From: Pseudomonas asiatica
GTDB lineage: Bacteria > Pseudomonadota > Gammaproteobacteria > Pseudomonadales > Pseudomonadaceae
Direction of reading: 5' to 3'
DNA: 64,000 nucleotides
NCBI RefSeq assembly: GCF_009932335.1
Contig: NZ_BLJF01000002.1
Coordinates: forward strand, 372,001 to 436,000
Position numbers and translations under genes: made by a program. Every line of letters starts with the position of its first letter. Within the stretch, counting starts at the first letter, position 1. The notes beneath the pieces were generated by a model. That model ran no database searches. It was not told where the DNA came from and was given only the letters and a program-made list of their open reading frames with translations. Of the stretch, positions 23,537 through 35,864 are shown one piece after another.

Positions 23537-23971
23537 ATGAAACTCAATGATCTGAGTCCAGCGCCGGGTTCCCGTCGCGAGAAGCATCGTCCAGGTCGTG
23601 GTATCGGTAGCGGTCTGGGCAAGACCGGCGGCCGTGGCCACAAAGGTCAGACTTCCCGTTCGGGTGGTTCGATCGCTCCTGGCTTCGAAGGCGGTCAACA
23701 GCCGCTGCACCGTCGTCTGCCGAAGTTCGGCTTCGTTTCCCTGAAAGCCATGGACCGCGCCGAAGTGCGTCTGTCCGAGCTGGCCAAGGTGGAAGGCGAC
23801 GTGATCTCCGTGCAATCCCTGAAGGATGCCAACGTGATCGGCCAGAACGTACAGCGCGTGAAAATCATGCTGTCTGGCGAAGTCACTCGCGCAGTCACCA
23901 TCAAGGGTATCGCAGCCACCAAGGGTGCGCGTGCGGCTATCGAAGCAGCTGGCGGCAAGTTCGAGGAATAA
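23537..23971 (+). CDS. rplO: 50S ribosomal protein L15
   Basis: A late assembly protein, 144 aa. The Gly/Arg-rich N-terminal part contains [21 protein letters not shown] and the C-terminal half is a compact domain. The stop TAA is immediately followed by the secY ATG. Confidence 0.98.
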   Translation: MKLNDLSPAPGSRREKHRPGRGIGSGLGKTGGRGHKGQTSRSGGSIAPGFEGGQQPLHRRLPKFGFVSLKAMDRAEVRLSELAKVEGDVISVQSLKDANVIGQNVQRVKIMLSGEVTRAVTIKGIAATKGARAAIEAAGGKFEE

Positions 23972-25303
23972 ATGGCTAAGCAAGGTGCTCTCTCTTCGCT
24001 CGGTAAGGGCGGGATGTCGGAACTCTGGGCTCGTCTGCGCTTTCTGTTTATGGCGATCATCGTCTATCGGATAGGTGCGCATATCCCGGTTCCTGGCATC
24101 AATCCAGACCGTCTGGCGGATCTGTTTCGGCAGAATGAGGGGACCATTCTTAGCTTGTTCAACATGTTTTCCGGTGGCGCGCTTGAGCGCATGAGCATCT
24201 TTGCACTGGGGATCATGCCGTACATCTCGGCATCGATCATCATGCAGCTGATGACGGCGGTCAGCCCGCAACTGGAACAGTTGAAGAAGGAAGGTGAAGC
24301 TGGCCGTCGTAAGATCAGCCAGTACACCCGCTACGGCACCGTTATCCTGGCACTGGTTCAAGCCATTGGCATGTCCATTGGCCTGGCCAACCAGGGCGTT
24401 GCGTTTTCTGTAGGCCTGGGCTTCCATGTCGTTGCTGTCTCCACCTTCGTGGCAGGCGCGATGTTCATGATGTGGCTGGGCGAGCAGATCACCGAGCGCG
24501 GTGTGGGCAACGGTATCTCGATGTTGATCTTCGCGGGTATCGTTGCCGGTCTTCCGAGAGCAATCGGGCAGTCTTTCGAGTCTGCGCGCACAGGCGATAT
24601 CAACATTTTCGCCCTGGTCGCTATCGGTTTGCTGGCAGTAGCGATTATCGGTTTTGTGGTGTTCATTGAGCGTGGTCAGCGTCGTATCGCCGTTCACTAC
24701 GCCAAGCGTCAGCAGGGCCGCAAGGTCTTCGCTGCGCAGACCAGCCACTTGCCGCTGAAGGTGAACATGGCGGGGGTTATCCCGGCCATTTTCGCGAGCA
24801 GCATTCTGCTGTTCCCGGCTTCGCTGGGTGCCTGGTTCGGTCAGTCCGAAGGTATGGGCTGGCTGCAGGACATCTCGCAGTCGATCGCTCCTGGTCAGCC
24901 GTTGAACATTCTGCTGTTTAGTGCAGGGATCATTTTCTTCTGCTTCTTCTACACAGCGCTGATGTTCAACCCGAAAGACGTAGCGGAAAACCTGAAGAAG
25001 TCCGGTGCCTTTATTCCGGGTATCCGTCCTGGTGAGCAGTCGGCACGCTACATTGATGGCGTTCTGACCCGTCTGACCATGTTCGGTGCTCTTTACATGA
25101 TGGCCGTCTGCCTTCTGCCCCAGTTCCTGGTGGTGGCAGCAAATGTGCCGTTCTACCTTGGCGGGACCTCGTTGCTGATTGTGGTAGTGGTTGTGATGGA
25201 CTTCATGTCCCAAGTACAATCGCACCTCGTTTCGCACCAGTACGAATCCCTGATGAAGAAAGCCAACCTGAAAGGCTACGGTGGCAGCGGTCTGCTGCGC
25301 TGA
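23972..25303 (+). CDS. secY: Protein translocase channel subunit SecY
   Basis: SecY is the main pore of the inner-membrane SecYEG translocon. It has 443 aa with ten hydrophobic segments. Motifs include [14 protein letters not shown] in TM2, and cytoplasmic loops with QARVxA-like basic stretches ([20 protein letters not shown]) that bind ribosome and SecA. The start ATG directly follows the rplO stop. Encoded in the spc operon as in most bacteria. Confidence 0.98.
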
Positions 25304-25331
25304 TACGCCCCTAAGGTTCGAGGAGTCGGTA

Positions 25332-25448
25332 ATGAAAGTTCGTGCATCGGTGAAAAAGCTGTGCCGTAACTGCAAGATCATCCGTCGCGAAGGCGTCGTA
25401 CGAGTGATCTGCAGCGCGGAACCGCGTCACAAACAGCGCCAAGGCTGA
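25332..25448 (+). CDS. rpmJ: 50S ribosomal protein L36, zinc-binding form
   Basis: The smallest ribosomal protein, 38 aa, [20 protein letters not shown] at the start. Cys11, Cys14, Cys27 and His33 form the zinc ribbon, so this is the zinc-containing paralogue; pseudomonads often keep a zinc-free copy under Zur control elsewhere. Start ATG 25332 with GAGGAG upstream. Last gene of the spc operon. Confidence 0.97.
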
Positions 25449-25465
25449 GTGTGATCTGCGCTTCA

Positions 25466-25500
25466 AACCCAGCAGCTAGTGTGCTGCTGGGTTGATTATT
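25466..25500 (+). terminator. Terminator after rpmJ
   Basis: AACCCAGCAGC (25466-25476) and GCTGCTGGGTT (25483-25493) form a perfect 11-bp stem; the tail GATTATT is only moderately T-rich. It separates spc from the alpha operon and may leak. Confidence 0.65.
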
Positions 25501-25520
25501 CGTTTCTACAGCGATATTAT
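25492..25520 (+). promoter_or_regulatory. alpha operon sigma-70 promoter
   Basis: TTGATT (25492-25497), a 17-base spacer and TATTAT (25515-25520) before rpsM. The -35 overlaps the end of the rpmJ terminator stem. It leaves a leader of about 53 bases. Confidence 0.65.
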
Positions 25521-25579
25521 CTCGCGCCCTATTTCTTGGCTTCCGGGGCGTAGGTAGCTGTCAATTGGAGTCCCACTGA

Positions 25580-25936
25580 ATGGCCCGTATTGCAGGCGTC
25601 AACATTCCAGATAACAAGCATGCTGTTATCTCGCTGACCTACATCTATGGTGTCGGTCGCACTACTGCACAGAAGATCTGTGCAGACGCTGGTGTAAACC
25701 CAGCCGCTAAGATCAAGGATCTGAGCGACGAGCAAATCGAAACCCTGCGTGGCGAAGTCGCGAAGTTCACCACCGAAGGTGACCTGCGTCGTGACATCAA
25801 CATGAAGATCAAGCGCTTGATGGACCTGGGTTGCTACCGCGGCCTGCGTCATCGTAAAGGTCTGCCGGTTCGCGGTCAGCGCACCAAGACCAACGCACGC
25901 ACCCGTAAGGGCCCGCGTAAGCCGATCCGCAAGTAA
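25580..25936 (+). CDS. rpsM: 30S ribosomal protein S13
   Basis: S13 contacts P-site tRNA and the large subunit. It has 118 aa: helix-two-turn-helix region [17 protein letters not shown], and the basic tail [18 protein letters not shown]. Start ATG 25580. First gene of the alpha operon. Confidence 0.98.
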   Translation: MARIAGVNIPDNKHAVISLTYIYGVGRTTAQKICADAGVNPAAKIKDLSDEQIETLRGEVAKFTTEGDLRRDINMKIKRLMDLGCYRGLRHRKGLPVRGQRTKTNARTRKGPRKPIRK

Positions 25937-25954
25937 TCGCCCAGGAATATAGAC

Positions 25955-26344
25955 ATGGCAAAACCTGCTGCTCGTCCTCGTAAGAAAGTCAAAAAGACAG
26001 TGGTTGATGGCATCGCCCACATCCATGCCTCTTTCAACAACACCATCGTGACCATCACCGACCGTCAGGGCAACGCTTTGTCCTGGGCGACCTCCGGTGG
26101 TTCGGGTTTCCGTGGTTCGCGCAAATCCACCCCGTTCGCAGCACAGATCGCTGCTGAGCGTGCTGGTCAAGCTGCGCTGGAATACGGTCTGAAGAACCTC
26201 GACGTAAACGTCAAGGGTCCAGGTCCAGGTCGTGAGTCCGCCGTTCGTGCACTGAACAGCTGCGGCTACAAGATCGCCAGCATCACCGACGTGACGCCAA
26301 TCCCGCACAACGGGTGCCGTCCGCCGAAGAAGCGTCGCGTGTAA
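25955..26344 (+). CDS. rpsK: 30S ribosomal protein S11
   Basis: A platform protein next to the E site. It has 129 aa with [19 protein letters not shown] and the C-terminal [18 protein letters not shown] signature. Start ATG 25955, 18 bases after rpsM. Confidence 0.98.
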
Positions 26345-26359
26345 TCAGGAGACAGATAA

Positions 26360-26980
26360 ATGGCACGTTACATTGGTCCAAAATGCAAACTGTCTCGTCG
26401 TGAAGGCACTGACCTGTTCCTGAAGAGCGGCGTTCGCGCTCTGGAATCGAAGTGCAACATCGAAGCAGCCCCAGGTATCCACGGCCAGCGCCGTGGCCGT
26501 CAGTCCGACTACGGTACCCAGCTGCGCGAGAAGCAAAAAGTTCGTCGTATCTACGGTGTTCTGGAGCGTCAGTTCCGCGGTTACTACCAGGCTGCAGCCT
26601 CGAAAAAAGGCGCAACCGGTGAGAACCTGCTGCAACTGCTCGAGTGCCGTCTGGATAACGTCGTCTACCGTATGGGCTTCGGCTCGACTCGTTCCGAGTC
26701 CCGTCAGCTGGTTTCGCACAAAGCGATCAGCGTCAACGGTAAGACTGTAAACATTCCATCCTACCAAGTTCGTCCGGGTGACGTGGTCGCGGTTCGCGAG
26801 AAGTCGCTGAACCAGCTGCGCATTGTTCAAGCCCTTGAACTGTGCGCCCAGCGTGGCCGCGTTGAGTGGGTTGACGTGGATGCTGCTAAAAAGTCGGGCG
26901 TTTTCAAGAACGTTCCTGCTCGCAGCGACCTGTCTGCCGACATCAACGAGAACCTGATTGTCGAGCTCTACTCCAAGTAA
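26360..26980 (+). CDS. rpsD: 30S ribosomal protein S4
   Basis: S4 initiates 16S folding and in E. coli represses the alpha operon. It has 206 aa with the N-terminal RRxGxDL-type stretch and an S4 RNA-binding domain (about 95-155, [20 protein letters not shown]). Cys10 is kept but a CxxC..C zinc knuckle is not seen, as in other gammaproteobacteria. Confidence 0.98.
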   Translation: MARYIGPKCKLSRREGTDLFLKSGVRALESKCNIEAAPGIHGQRRGRQSDYGTQLREKQKVRRIYGVLERQFRGYYQAAASKKGATGENLLQLLECRLDNVVYRMGFGSTRSESRQLVSHKAISVNGKTVNIPSYQVRPGDVVAVREKSLNQLRIVQALELCAQRGRVEWVDVDAAKKSGVFKNVPARSDLSADINENLIVELYSK

Positions 26981-27002
26981 GGGCTAGAAAATAGGTGCAT
27001 CC

Positions 27003-28004
27003 ATGCAGATTTCGGTAAATGAGTTCCTGACTCCCCGCCACATTGATGTGCAGGTAGTCAGTCCGACCCGCGCCAAGATTACGCTCGAGCCTCTCGAGCG
27101 TGGTTTCGGCCATACCCTGGGCAACGCGCTGCGCCGCATCCTGTTGTCCTCCATGCCTGGCTGTGCAGTAGTCGAGGCCGAGATCGACGGCGTACTCCAC
27201 GAGTACTCCGCGATCGAAGGTGTTCAGGAAGACGTCATTGAAATCCTGTTGAACCTGAAAGGCCTGGCTATCAAACTGCACGGTCGTGACGAAGTTACGC
27301 TGACCTTGTCGAAAAAGGGTTCGGGGGTGGTTACCGCTGCCGATATTCAGCTGGATCACGATGTCGAGATCGTCAACCCCGATCACGTAATCGCGAACCT
27401 GGCGTCGAACGGCGCCCTGAACATGAAGCTCACTGTAGCTCGTGGTCGTGGTTACGAGCCGGCCGACTCCCGTCAAACCGACGAAGACGAAAGCCGTAGC
27501 ATTGGCCGTCTGCAGTTGGACGCTTCGTTCAGCCCGGTGCGTCGTATCGCCTATGTGGTCGAGAACGCCCGTGTTGAACAGCGTACCAACCTGGACAAGC
27601 TGGTCATTGATCTGGAAACCAACGGCACCCTGGATCCTGAAGAGGCTATCCGCCGCGCTGCGACCATCCTGCAACAGCAGCTGGCCGCGTTCGTCGACCT
27701 CAAAGGTGACAGCGAGCCTGTCGTAGTCGAGCAGGAAGACGAGATCGATCCGATCCTGCTGCGTCCGGTTGACGACCTGGAACTGACTGTACGTTCGGCC
27801 AACTGCCTCAAGGCGGAGAACATCTACTACATCGGCGACCTGATTCAGCGTACCGAAGTAGAGCTGTTGAAGACTCCTAACCTGGGCAAGAAGTCCCTGA
27901 CTGAAATCAAGGACGTCCTGGCCTCTCGTGGTCTGTCTCTCGGCATGCGCCTCGACAACTGGCCGCCTGCAAGTCTTAAGAAAGACGACAAGGCGACCGC
28001 CTGA
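27003..28004 (+). CDS. rpoA: RNA polymerase alpha subunit
   Basis: Alpha dimerises to start core assembly and contacts UP elements and activators. It has 333 aa: N-terminal dimerisation domain (about 1-230, with [20 protein letters not shown]), an acidic linker, and the C-terminal domain (about 245-320, with [14 protein letters not shown] and [17 protein letters not shown]). Start ATG 27003. Confidence 0.99.
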
Positions 28005-28046
28005 TCGTCGTAATCACCGAACGTAGTGTTTGGTAAGGAATGAATC

Positions 28047-28433
28047 ATGCGTCATCGTAAAAGTGGACGTCACCTGAGCCGTACCAGCTCTCACCGCAAG
28101 GCTATGTTCCAGAACATGGCAGTGTCGCTGATCGAGCACGAGCTGATCAAAACCACCCTGCCGAAAGCCAAGGAACTGCGCCGCGTTGCCGAGCCGCTGA
28201 TCACCCTGGCCAAGGAAGACAGCGTAGCTAACCGCCGTCTGGCCTTCGATCGTACCCGTTCGAAGTCCGCTGTTGGCAAGCTGTTCAACGACCTGGGCAA
28301 GCGTTACGCCACCCGTCAGGGCGGCTACCTGCGCATCCTGAAGTGCGGTTTCCGCGCTGGCGACAACGCTCCTATGGCGTACGTCGAGCTGGTTGATCGT
28401 CCGGTCGGCGGTGCTGTAGAAGCTGCTGAGTAA
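28047..28433 (+). CDS. rplQ: 50S ribosomal protein L17
   Basis: A large-subunit protein near the tunnel exit. It has 128 aa, [20 protein letters not shown], with the usual [23 protein letters not shown] near the end. Start ATG 28047. Last gene of the alpha operon, followed by a strong terminator. Confidence 0.98.
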   Translation: MRHRKSGRHLSRTSSHRKAMFQNMAVSLIEHELIKTTLPKAKELRRVAEPLITLAKEDSVANRRLAFDRTRSKSAVGKLFNDLGKRYATRQGGYLRILKCGFRAGDNAPMAYVELVDRPVGGAVEAAE

Positions 28434-28450
28434 GACGTTCTGTCTGCTAC

Positions 28451-28479
28451 AAAAAACCGGGCCTAGTGCCCGGTTTTTT
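28451..28479 (+). terminator. alpha operon terminator
   Basis: AAAAAACCGGGC (28451-28462) pairs with GCCCGGTTTTTT (28468-28479) around CTAGT. Strong and probably bidirectional. Confidence 0.95.
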
Positions 28480-28605
28480 GTTTCAAGATGTATTGTTTAT
28501 TTCTATTGATTCAAGTAACGTAATGCATTTGTTCTTGTAACCTTGCTCGTCAATACTCTCTCCAGAGCCGATTAGCCGGCGCTTGAAGACCGATAAGGAG
28601 AGCCC

Positions 28606-30045
28606 ATGAGCAAGATTCTCACCACCGCCAGCGGTGCACCTGTAGCAGACAACCAGAATTCCCGTTCCGCCGGCCCGCGCGGCCCGCTGCTGCTCGACGA
28701 CTTCCACCTGATCGAGAAGCTCGCCCACTTCAATCGCGAGAACATTCCTGAGCGCCGCGTACACGCAAAAGGCTCGGGCGCCTACGGCACCTTTACCGTC
28801 ACCCGCGATATCACCGATTACACCAGTGCCAAGTTGTTTGAACAGGTTGGCAAGCAGACCGAAACCTTCCTGCGCTTCTCCACCGTTGGTGGTGAGCGTG
28901 GCTCCTCTGATACCGAGCGCGATCCCCGTGGTTTTGCCGTCAAGTTCTACACCGAGGAAGGTAACTGGGACATCGTCGGCAACAACACGCCGGTGTTCTT
29001 CATCCGCGACCCACTGAAGTTTCCGGACTTTATCCACACCCAGAAGCGTCACCCACAATCCAACCTGAAGAACGCCCAGATGATGTGGGACTTCTGGTCG
29101 CACTCTCCCGAGGCGCTGCATCAGGTCACCATTCTGTTCTCCGATCGCGGCATTCCGGACGGCTACCGCCACATGCACGGTTTCGGTAGCCATACCTACA
29201 GCCTGATCAATGCCAAGGGTGAACGCACCTGGGTCAAATGGCACTTCAAGACCCAGCAAGGCATCAAGAACCTCGCACCGGCAGATGCCGCGCGCCTGGC
29301 AGGTACTGACCCGGACTACGCCCAGCGCGACCTGTTCGAAGCCATCGAGCGGGGCGATTACCCACGCTGGACCGTATGCATCCAGGTGATGAGCGAAGCC
29401 GAGGCTGCCAGCCGCGACGAAAACCCCTTCGACGTGACCAAAACCTGGTCGCAGAAGGTCTACCCGCTGATTGAAGTGGGCGTGCTGGAGCTCAACCGTA
29501 ACCCGCTCAACTACTTTGCCGAGGTCGAGCAGGCTGCGTTTGGCCCGAGCAACATGGTGCCGGGTGTTGGCCTGTCGCCGGACCGCATGCTGCAAGGGCG
29601 GGTATTCGCCTACGCCGACGCGCACCGCTACCGGGTGGGCACCAACCATCAGCAACTGCCGGTGAACGCACCACGCTGCCCGGTCAACAGCTACCAGCGT
29701 GATGGTTCCATGGCCACTGCCACTTACGGCAGCGCGCCGAACTATGAGCCCAACAGCTACAGCGATGCGCCGAAGCAGTCGCCAAGCCACGCCGAGCCTG
29801 CACTGGCCCTGAATGGTTCGGCAGACCGCTACGACCACCGCGAGGACACCGACTACTATAGCCACGCCGGCGCGCTGTTCCGCCTGATGAACGATGAGCA
29901 GAAAGCCCTGCTGATAAACAACATTGCCGGCACCATGGCAGGCGTCAGCGAAGACGTGATCCGGCGTCAGCTGCAATACTTCTTCAAGGCCGATCCGGCC
30001 TATGGCGAAGGGGTTGCCAAGGCCTTGGGCATCAATCTCGCCTAA
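28606..30045 (+). CDS. katA: Monofunctional heme catalase
   Basis: It splits hydrogen peroxide into water and oxygen. The 479 aa fit the small-subunit clade 3 catalases. The distal heme His is H53 in RRVHAKGSG and the proximal Tyr is Y336 in the signature [12 protein letters not shown]. No signal peptide is obvious. Start ATG 28606 with AAGGAGA upstream. It lies after rplQ and before a ferritin gene, the same arrangement as the main P. aeruginosa vegetative catalase. The 126-base upstream gap is AT-rich; no certain OxyR site was recognised. Confidence 0.96.
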   Translation: MSKILTTASGAPVADNQNSRSAGPRGPLLLDDFHLIEKLAHFNRENIPERRVHAKGSGAYGTFTVTRDITDYTSAKLFEQVGKQTETFLRFSTVGGERGSSDTERDPRGFAVKFYTEEGNWDIVGNNTPVFFIRDPLKFPDFIHTQKRHPQSNLKNAQMMWDFWSHSPEALHQVTILFSDRGIPDGYRHMHGFGSHTYSLINAKGERTWVKWHFKTQQGIKNLAPADAARLAGTDPDYAQRDLFEAIERGDYPRWTVCIQVMSEAEAASRDENPFDVTKTWSQKVYPLIEVGVLELNRNPLNYFAEVEQAAFGPSNMVPGVGLSPDRMLQGRVFAYADAHRYRVGTNHQQLPVNAPRCPVNSYQRDGSMATATYGSAPNYEPNSYSDAPKQSPSHAEPALALNGSADRYDHREDTDYYSHAGALFRLMNDEQKALLINNIAGTMAGVSEDVIRRQLQYFFKADPAYGEGVAKALGINLA

Positions 30046-30062
30046 GTCGAAGTGATAAGAAG

Positions 30063-30087
30063 AACCGCCCTCATTTGGGCGGTTTTT
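30063..30087 (+). terminator. katA terminator
   Basis: AACCGCCC (30063-30070) and GGGCGGTT (30077-30084) around TCATTT, with a T5 run (30083-30087). Confidence 0.9.
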
Positions 30088-30209
30088 CAATGAATATCAC
30101 TACTGTTTAACCGATTTTTTGCTTCTAATTGCGCGGTTTTTCAGTGACCGCAGGCAAAAGCTGGTTCACACTATATGGCATAGACGTTTTCACATGGAGA
30201 AGCAGGGCG

Positions 30210-30674
30210 ATGCAAGGTCACCCGGACGTAATCAACTACCTCGTTACGCTGCTGAAGGGCGAACTGGCGGCTCGCGACCAGTACTTCATTCACTCGCGTA
30301 TGTACGAAGACTGGGGCCTGTCCAAGCTCTACGAGCGCATCAACCACGAAATGGAAGAAGAGACGCAGCACGCCGATGCCCTGATGCGTCGCATCCTCAT
30401 GCTCGAAGGCACCCCTGACATGCGCGCGGATGACCTGGAAGTGGGCAGCACCGTGCCGGAAATGATCGAGGCCGACCTCAAGCTCGAGTACAAGGTACGC
30501 GGCGCGCTGTGCAAAGGCATCGAACTGTGCGAACTGCACAAGGACTACATCAGCCGCGATATCCTGCGCGCACAGTTGGCTGATACCGAAGAAGATCACA
30601 CCTACTGGCTGGAGAAGCAGCAGGGGCTGATCAAGGCCATTGGCCTGGAGAATTACCTGCAGTCGCAGATGTAA
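30210..30674 (+). CDS. ftnA: Bacterial ferritin (FtnA type, often annotated BfrA)
   Basis: A 24-mer iron store that oxidises Fe(II) and keeps it mineralised in the cytoplasm. Start ATG 30210 gives 154 aa, [19 protein letters not shown]. Ferroxidase ligands E18, Y25, E51 and H54 are visible, with E126/H129 for the second metal pair. Residue 52, the heme-binding Met of true bacterioferritins, is Thr (E-T-Q-H), so heme bridging between subunits is not expected. This matches the katA-linked P. aeruginosa protein, which was shown to be a heme-free ferritin. An open frame to 30129 is not used because the usual start is MQGH. Confidence 0.92.
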   Translation: MQGHPDVINYLVTLLKGELAARDQYFIHSRMYEDWGLSKLYERINHEMEEETQHADALMRRILMLEGTPDMRADDLEVGSTVPEMIEADLKLEYKVRGALCKGIELCELHKDYISRDILRAQLADTEEDHTYWLEKQQGLIKAIGLENYLQSQM

Positions 30675-30680
30675 AAGCCT

Positions 30681-30802
30681 GGGGCTGCTTTGCAGCCCTA
30701 TCGCGACACAAGGCCGCTCCTACATTTGATCGCGTCAATCCAGAGATTACGCGATCGCCTGTAGGAGCGGCCTTGTGTCGCGAAAGGGGCGCAAAGCGCC
30801 CC
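30681..30802. repeat. Composite REP pair between ftnA and uvrA
   Basis: A perfect 24-bp inverted repeat (30701-30724 and 30760-30783, TCGCGACACAAGGCCGCTCC..) with a smaller inner palindrome (GATCGCGT/ACGCGATC). Each outer side carries a short hairpin: GGGGCTGC-TTT-GCAGCCC on the left and GGGGCGC-AAA-GCGCCCC on the right. It separates two convergent genes and probably ends transcription from both. Confidence 0.85.
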
Positions 30803-30810
30803 CCGAGGCC

Positions 30811-33645
<2,835 letters not shown>

Positions 33646-33676
33646 TGCGGCCTCGCTCGGCGGGCATAAACAAGGA

Positions 33677-33706
33677 AGTATACGGCGCCCTGCCATTACG
33701 CGGCAA
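33677..33706 (-). promoter_or_regulatory. Possible uvrA promoter
   Basis: On the minus strand: TTGCCG (33706-33701), an 18-base spacer and TATACT (33682-33677), about 30 bases before the uvrA start. No LexA-type CTGT-N8-ACAG palindrome was recognised between uvrA and yajR. Confidence 0.4.
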
Positions 33707-33774
33707 AGCGTCGCGTAGATGCCGTCAAGCTGTCGGACTGATAGAATCGCCGCCGGTTCACACGAGGTTAATCC

Positions 33775-35169
33775 ATGCACGACACCCACAACGAGCGTAT
33801 GAGTGGCGGCGAAACCCGCGCCGCTGGCGGCCTGGCCCTGGTCTTTGCCTTTCGTATGCTGGGCATGTTCATGGTCTTGCCGGTGCTGGCCACCTACGGC
33901 ATGGACCTGGCCGGTGCCACGCCTGCGCTGATCGGCCTGGCCATTGGTGCCTATGGCCTGACCCAGGCCGTATTGCAGATCCCGTTCGGGATGATTTCCG
34001 ATCGCATCGGCCGCCGGCCTGTGATTTACCTGGGGCTGGTCATCTTTGCCCTGGGCAGTGTATTGGCGGCCCAGGCCGACTCCATCTGGGGTGTGATTGC
34101 CGGGCGTATCCTGCAGGGTGCCGGGGCGATTTCCGCTGCGGTCATGGCGCTGCTGTCCGACCTCACCCGCGAGCAGCACCGGACCAAGGCCATGGCCATG
34201 ATCGGCATGAGCATCGGCCTTTCGTTTGCCGTCGCCATGGTCGTCGGCCCATTGCTGACTCGTGCCTTTGGCTTGTCAGGATTGTTCCTCGCCACGGCAG
34301 GACTTGCCCTGGTCGGCATCCTGCTGATCGCCTTTGTGGTGCCCAATACCCACAGCATCCTGCAGCACCGTGAGTCGGGTGTGGCGCGCCAGGCCATCGG
34401 CCCGACCCTGCGCCATCCGGACCTTCTGCGCCTGGATGTGGGCATCTTCATCCTCCACGCCATCCTCATGGCCAGCTTCGTCGCATTGCCACTGGCCTTT
34501 GTCGAGCGCGGCGGTCTTCCGAAGGAACAGCACTGGTGGGTGTACCTGACCGCGTTGTTCATCTCATTTTTTGCAATGGTCCCGTTCATCATCTATGGCG
34601 AAAAAAAGCGCAAGATGAAACGCGTGCTGGCCGGGGCGGTCAGTGTGTTGCTGCTGGTGGAGGTGTTCTTCTGGCAGTGGGCTGACGGTTTGCGCGGACT
34701 GGTGATCGGCACCGTGGTATTCTTTACTGCATTCAACCTGCTGGAGGCATCGCTGCCTTCGCTGGTGAGCAAGGTGTCGCCTGCAGGTGGCAAGGGGACG
34801 GCAATGGGGGTCTACTCCACCAGCCAGTTCCTCGGCGCTGCCCTGGGAGGAATCCTCGGTGGCTGGTTGTTCCAGCACGGCGGGCTGAACATGGTGTTCC
34901 TCGGTTGTGCGGTACTGTGTGCCATCTGGTTGGTCGTCGCCTTGCGCATGAACGAGCCGCCCTATGTGACCAGCCTGCGCATGCCGCTGACGCCAGAGGC
35001 AGTCCGGGAAGCCGGCCTGACCGAGCGCCTGATGGCTGTGCCAGGTGTGACCGACGCCGTCGTGGTGGCGGAAGAAGCCGCCATCTATATCAAACTGGAT
35101 ACGAAAATTTTGGACCGTACGACCCTCGAGCGCCTGGTAAACCCGGCCTCTTCGGCGTGCGAAGCCTAG
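33775..35169 (+). CDS. yajR: YajR-type MFS transporter with C-terminal YAM domain
   Basis: A 464-aa inner-membrane transporter with 12 predicted helices. The MFS motif A is seen in [11 protein letters not shown] (loop 2-3), and the sequence follows E. coli YajR closely ([59 protein letters not shown]). After the last helix about 70 residues form the ferredoxin-like YAM domain ([27 protein letters not shown]). The substrate is not known. Start ATG 33775. ssb follows after 9 bases, so both are probably co-transcribed. Confidence 0.9.
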   Translation: MHDTHNERMSGGETRAAGGLALVFAFRMLGMFMVLPVLATYGMDLAGATPALIGLAIGAYGLTQAVLQIPFGMISDRIGRRPVIYLGLVIFALGSVLAAQADSIWGVIAGRILQGAGAISAAVMALLSDLTREQHRTKAMAMIGMSIGLSFAVAMVVGPLLTRAFGLSGLFLATAGLALVGILLIAFVVPNTHSILQHRESGVARQAIGPTLRHPDLLRLDVGIFILHAILMASFVALPLAFVERGGLPKEQHWWVYLTALFISFFAMVPFIIYGEKKRKMKRVLAGAVSVLLLVEVFFWQWADGLRGLVIGTVVFFTAFNLLEASLPSLVSKVSPAGGKGTAMGVYSTSQFLGAALGGILGGWLFQHGGLNMVFLGCAVLCAIWLVVALRMNEPPYVTSLRMPLTPEAVREAGLTERLMAVPGVTDAVVVAEEAAIYIKLDTKILDRTTLERLVNPASSACEA

Positions 35170-35178
35170 GAGAACGTT

Positions 35179-35721
35179 ATGGCCCGTGGGGTTAACAAAG
35201 TCATTCTGGTCGGCACCTGTGGCCAGGATCCCGAAGTCCGCTACCTGCCCAACGGTAACGCCGTGACCAACCTGAGCCTGGCTACCAGCGAGCAGTGGAC
35301 CGACAAGCAGTCGGGCCAGAAGGTCGAGCGTACCGAGTGGCACCGTGTGTCGCTGTTCGGCAAGGTTGCCGAAATCGCCGGCGAATATCTGCGCAAAGGT
35401 TCGCAGTGCTACATCGAAGGCAAGCTGCAGACCCGCGAGTGGGAAAAAGACGGCATCAAGCGCTACACCACCGAGATCATCGTCGACATCAACGGCACCA
35501 TGCAGCTGCTCGGCGGCCGCCCGCAGAACCAGCAGCAGGGCGGTGACCCGTACAACCAGGGTGGCGGCAACTACGGTGGCGGCCAGCCGCAGCAGTACAA
35601 CCAGGCCCCACGCCAGCAGGCCCCGCGCCCGCAACAGGCTCCTCAGCGCCCGGCCCCGCAGCAGCCAGCCCCGCAGCCGGCGGCTGACTTCGACAGCTTC
35701 GATGACGATATTCCGTTCTGA
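35179..35721 (+). CDS. ssb: Single-stranded DNA-binding protein
   Basis: It protects ssDNA in replication, recombination and repair. It has 180 aa: OB fold (about 1-110, with [20 protein letters not shown] and [19 protein letters not shown]), a Gln/Pro/Gly-rich flexible linker (about 115-165), and the acidic tip DSFDDDIPF that binds partner proteins. Start ATG 35179 with AGGAG upstream. It sits near uvrA, but with yajR between them. Confidence 0.98.
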   Translation: MARGVNKVILVGTCGQDPEVRYLPNGNAVTNLSLATSEQWTDKQSGQKVERTEWHRVSLFGKVAEIAGEYLRKGSQCYIEGKLQTREWEKDGIKRYTTEIIVDINGTMQLLGGRPQNQQQGGDPYNQGGGNYGGGQPQQYNQAPRQQAPRPQQAPQRPAPQQPAPQPAADFDSFDDDIPF

Positions 35722-35751
35722 TCAGAACGGTTAGGCGTCTGGCAAGACCAG

Positions 35752-35781
35752 AAACCCAGGGCAGTTGCCCTGGGTTTTTTT
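35752..35781 (+). terminator. ssb terminator
   Basis: AAACCCAGGGC (35752-35762) pairs with GCCCTGGGTTT (35767-35777), ending in a T7 run up to 35781. Confidence 0.92.
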
Positions 35782-35801
35782 ATGGGCGGTGCCGCGTACC
35801 T

Positions 35802-35829
35802 TTTTGTGGGCGGGCTTGCCCGAGAATGA
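35802..35829. repeat. Single REP-like element
   Basis: TTTTGTGGGCGGGCTTGCCCGAGAATGA-type sequence with the stem CGGGC-TT-GCCCG. It resembles one half of the paired REP elements seen elsewhere in the window. Confidence 0.5.
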
Positions 35830-35864
35830 ATTGGTACCGACTGCCACTCCAATAGCGAGCCTGA

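Noticed and set aside
28480..28605. OxyR site upstream of katA
   Set aside because: The region is AT-rich and OxyR regulation is likely from family knowledge, but I could not line up four ATAG-type half-sites with confidence.
33646..33774. LexA box between uvrA and yajR
   Set aside because: The closest match, CTGTCGGACTGATAGA, lacks the second ACAG half.
33646..34179. N-terminal extension of uvrA to 34179
   Set aside because: UvrA homology begins at the GTG 33645; the extension lies opposite yajR and has no similarity.
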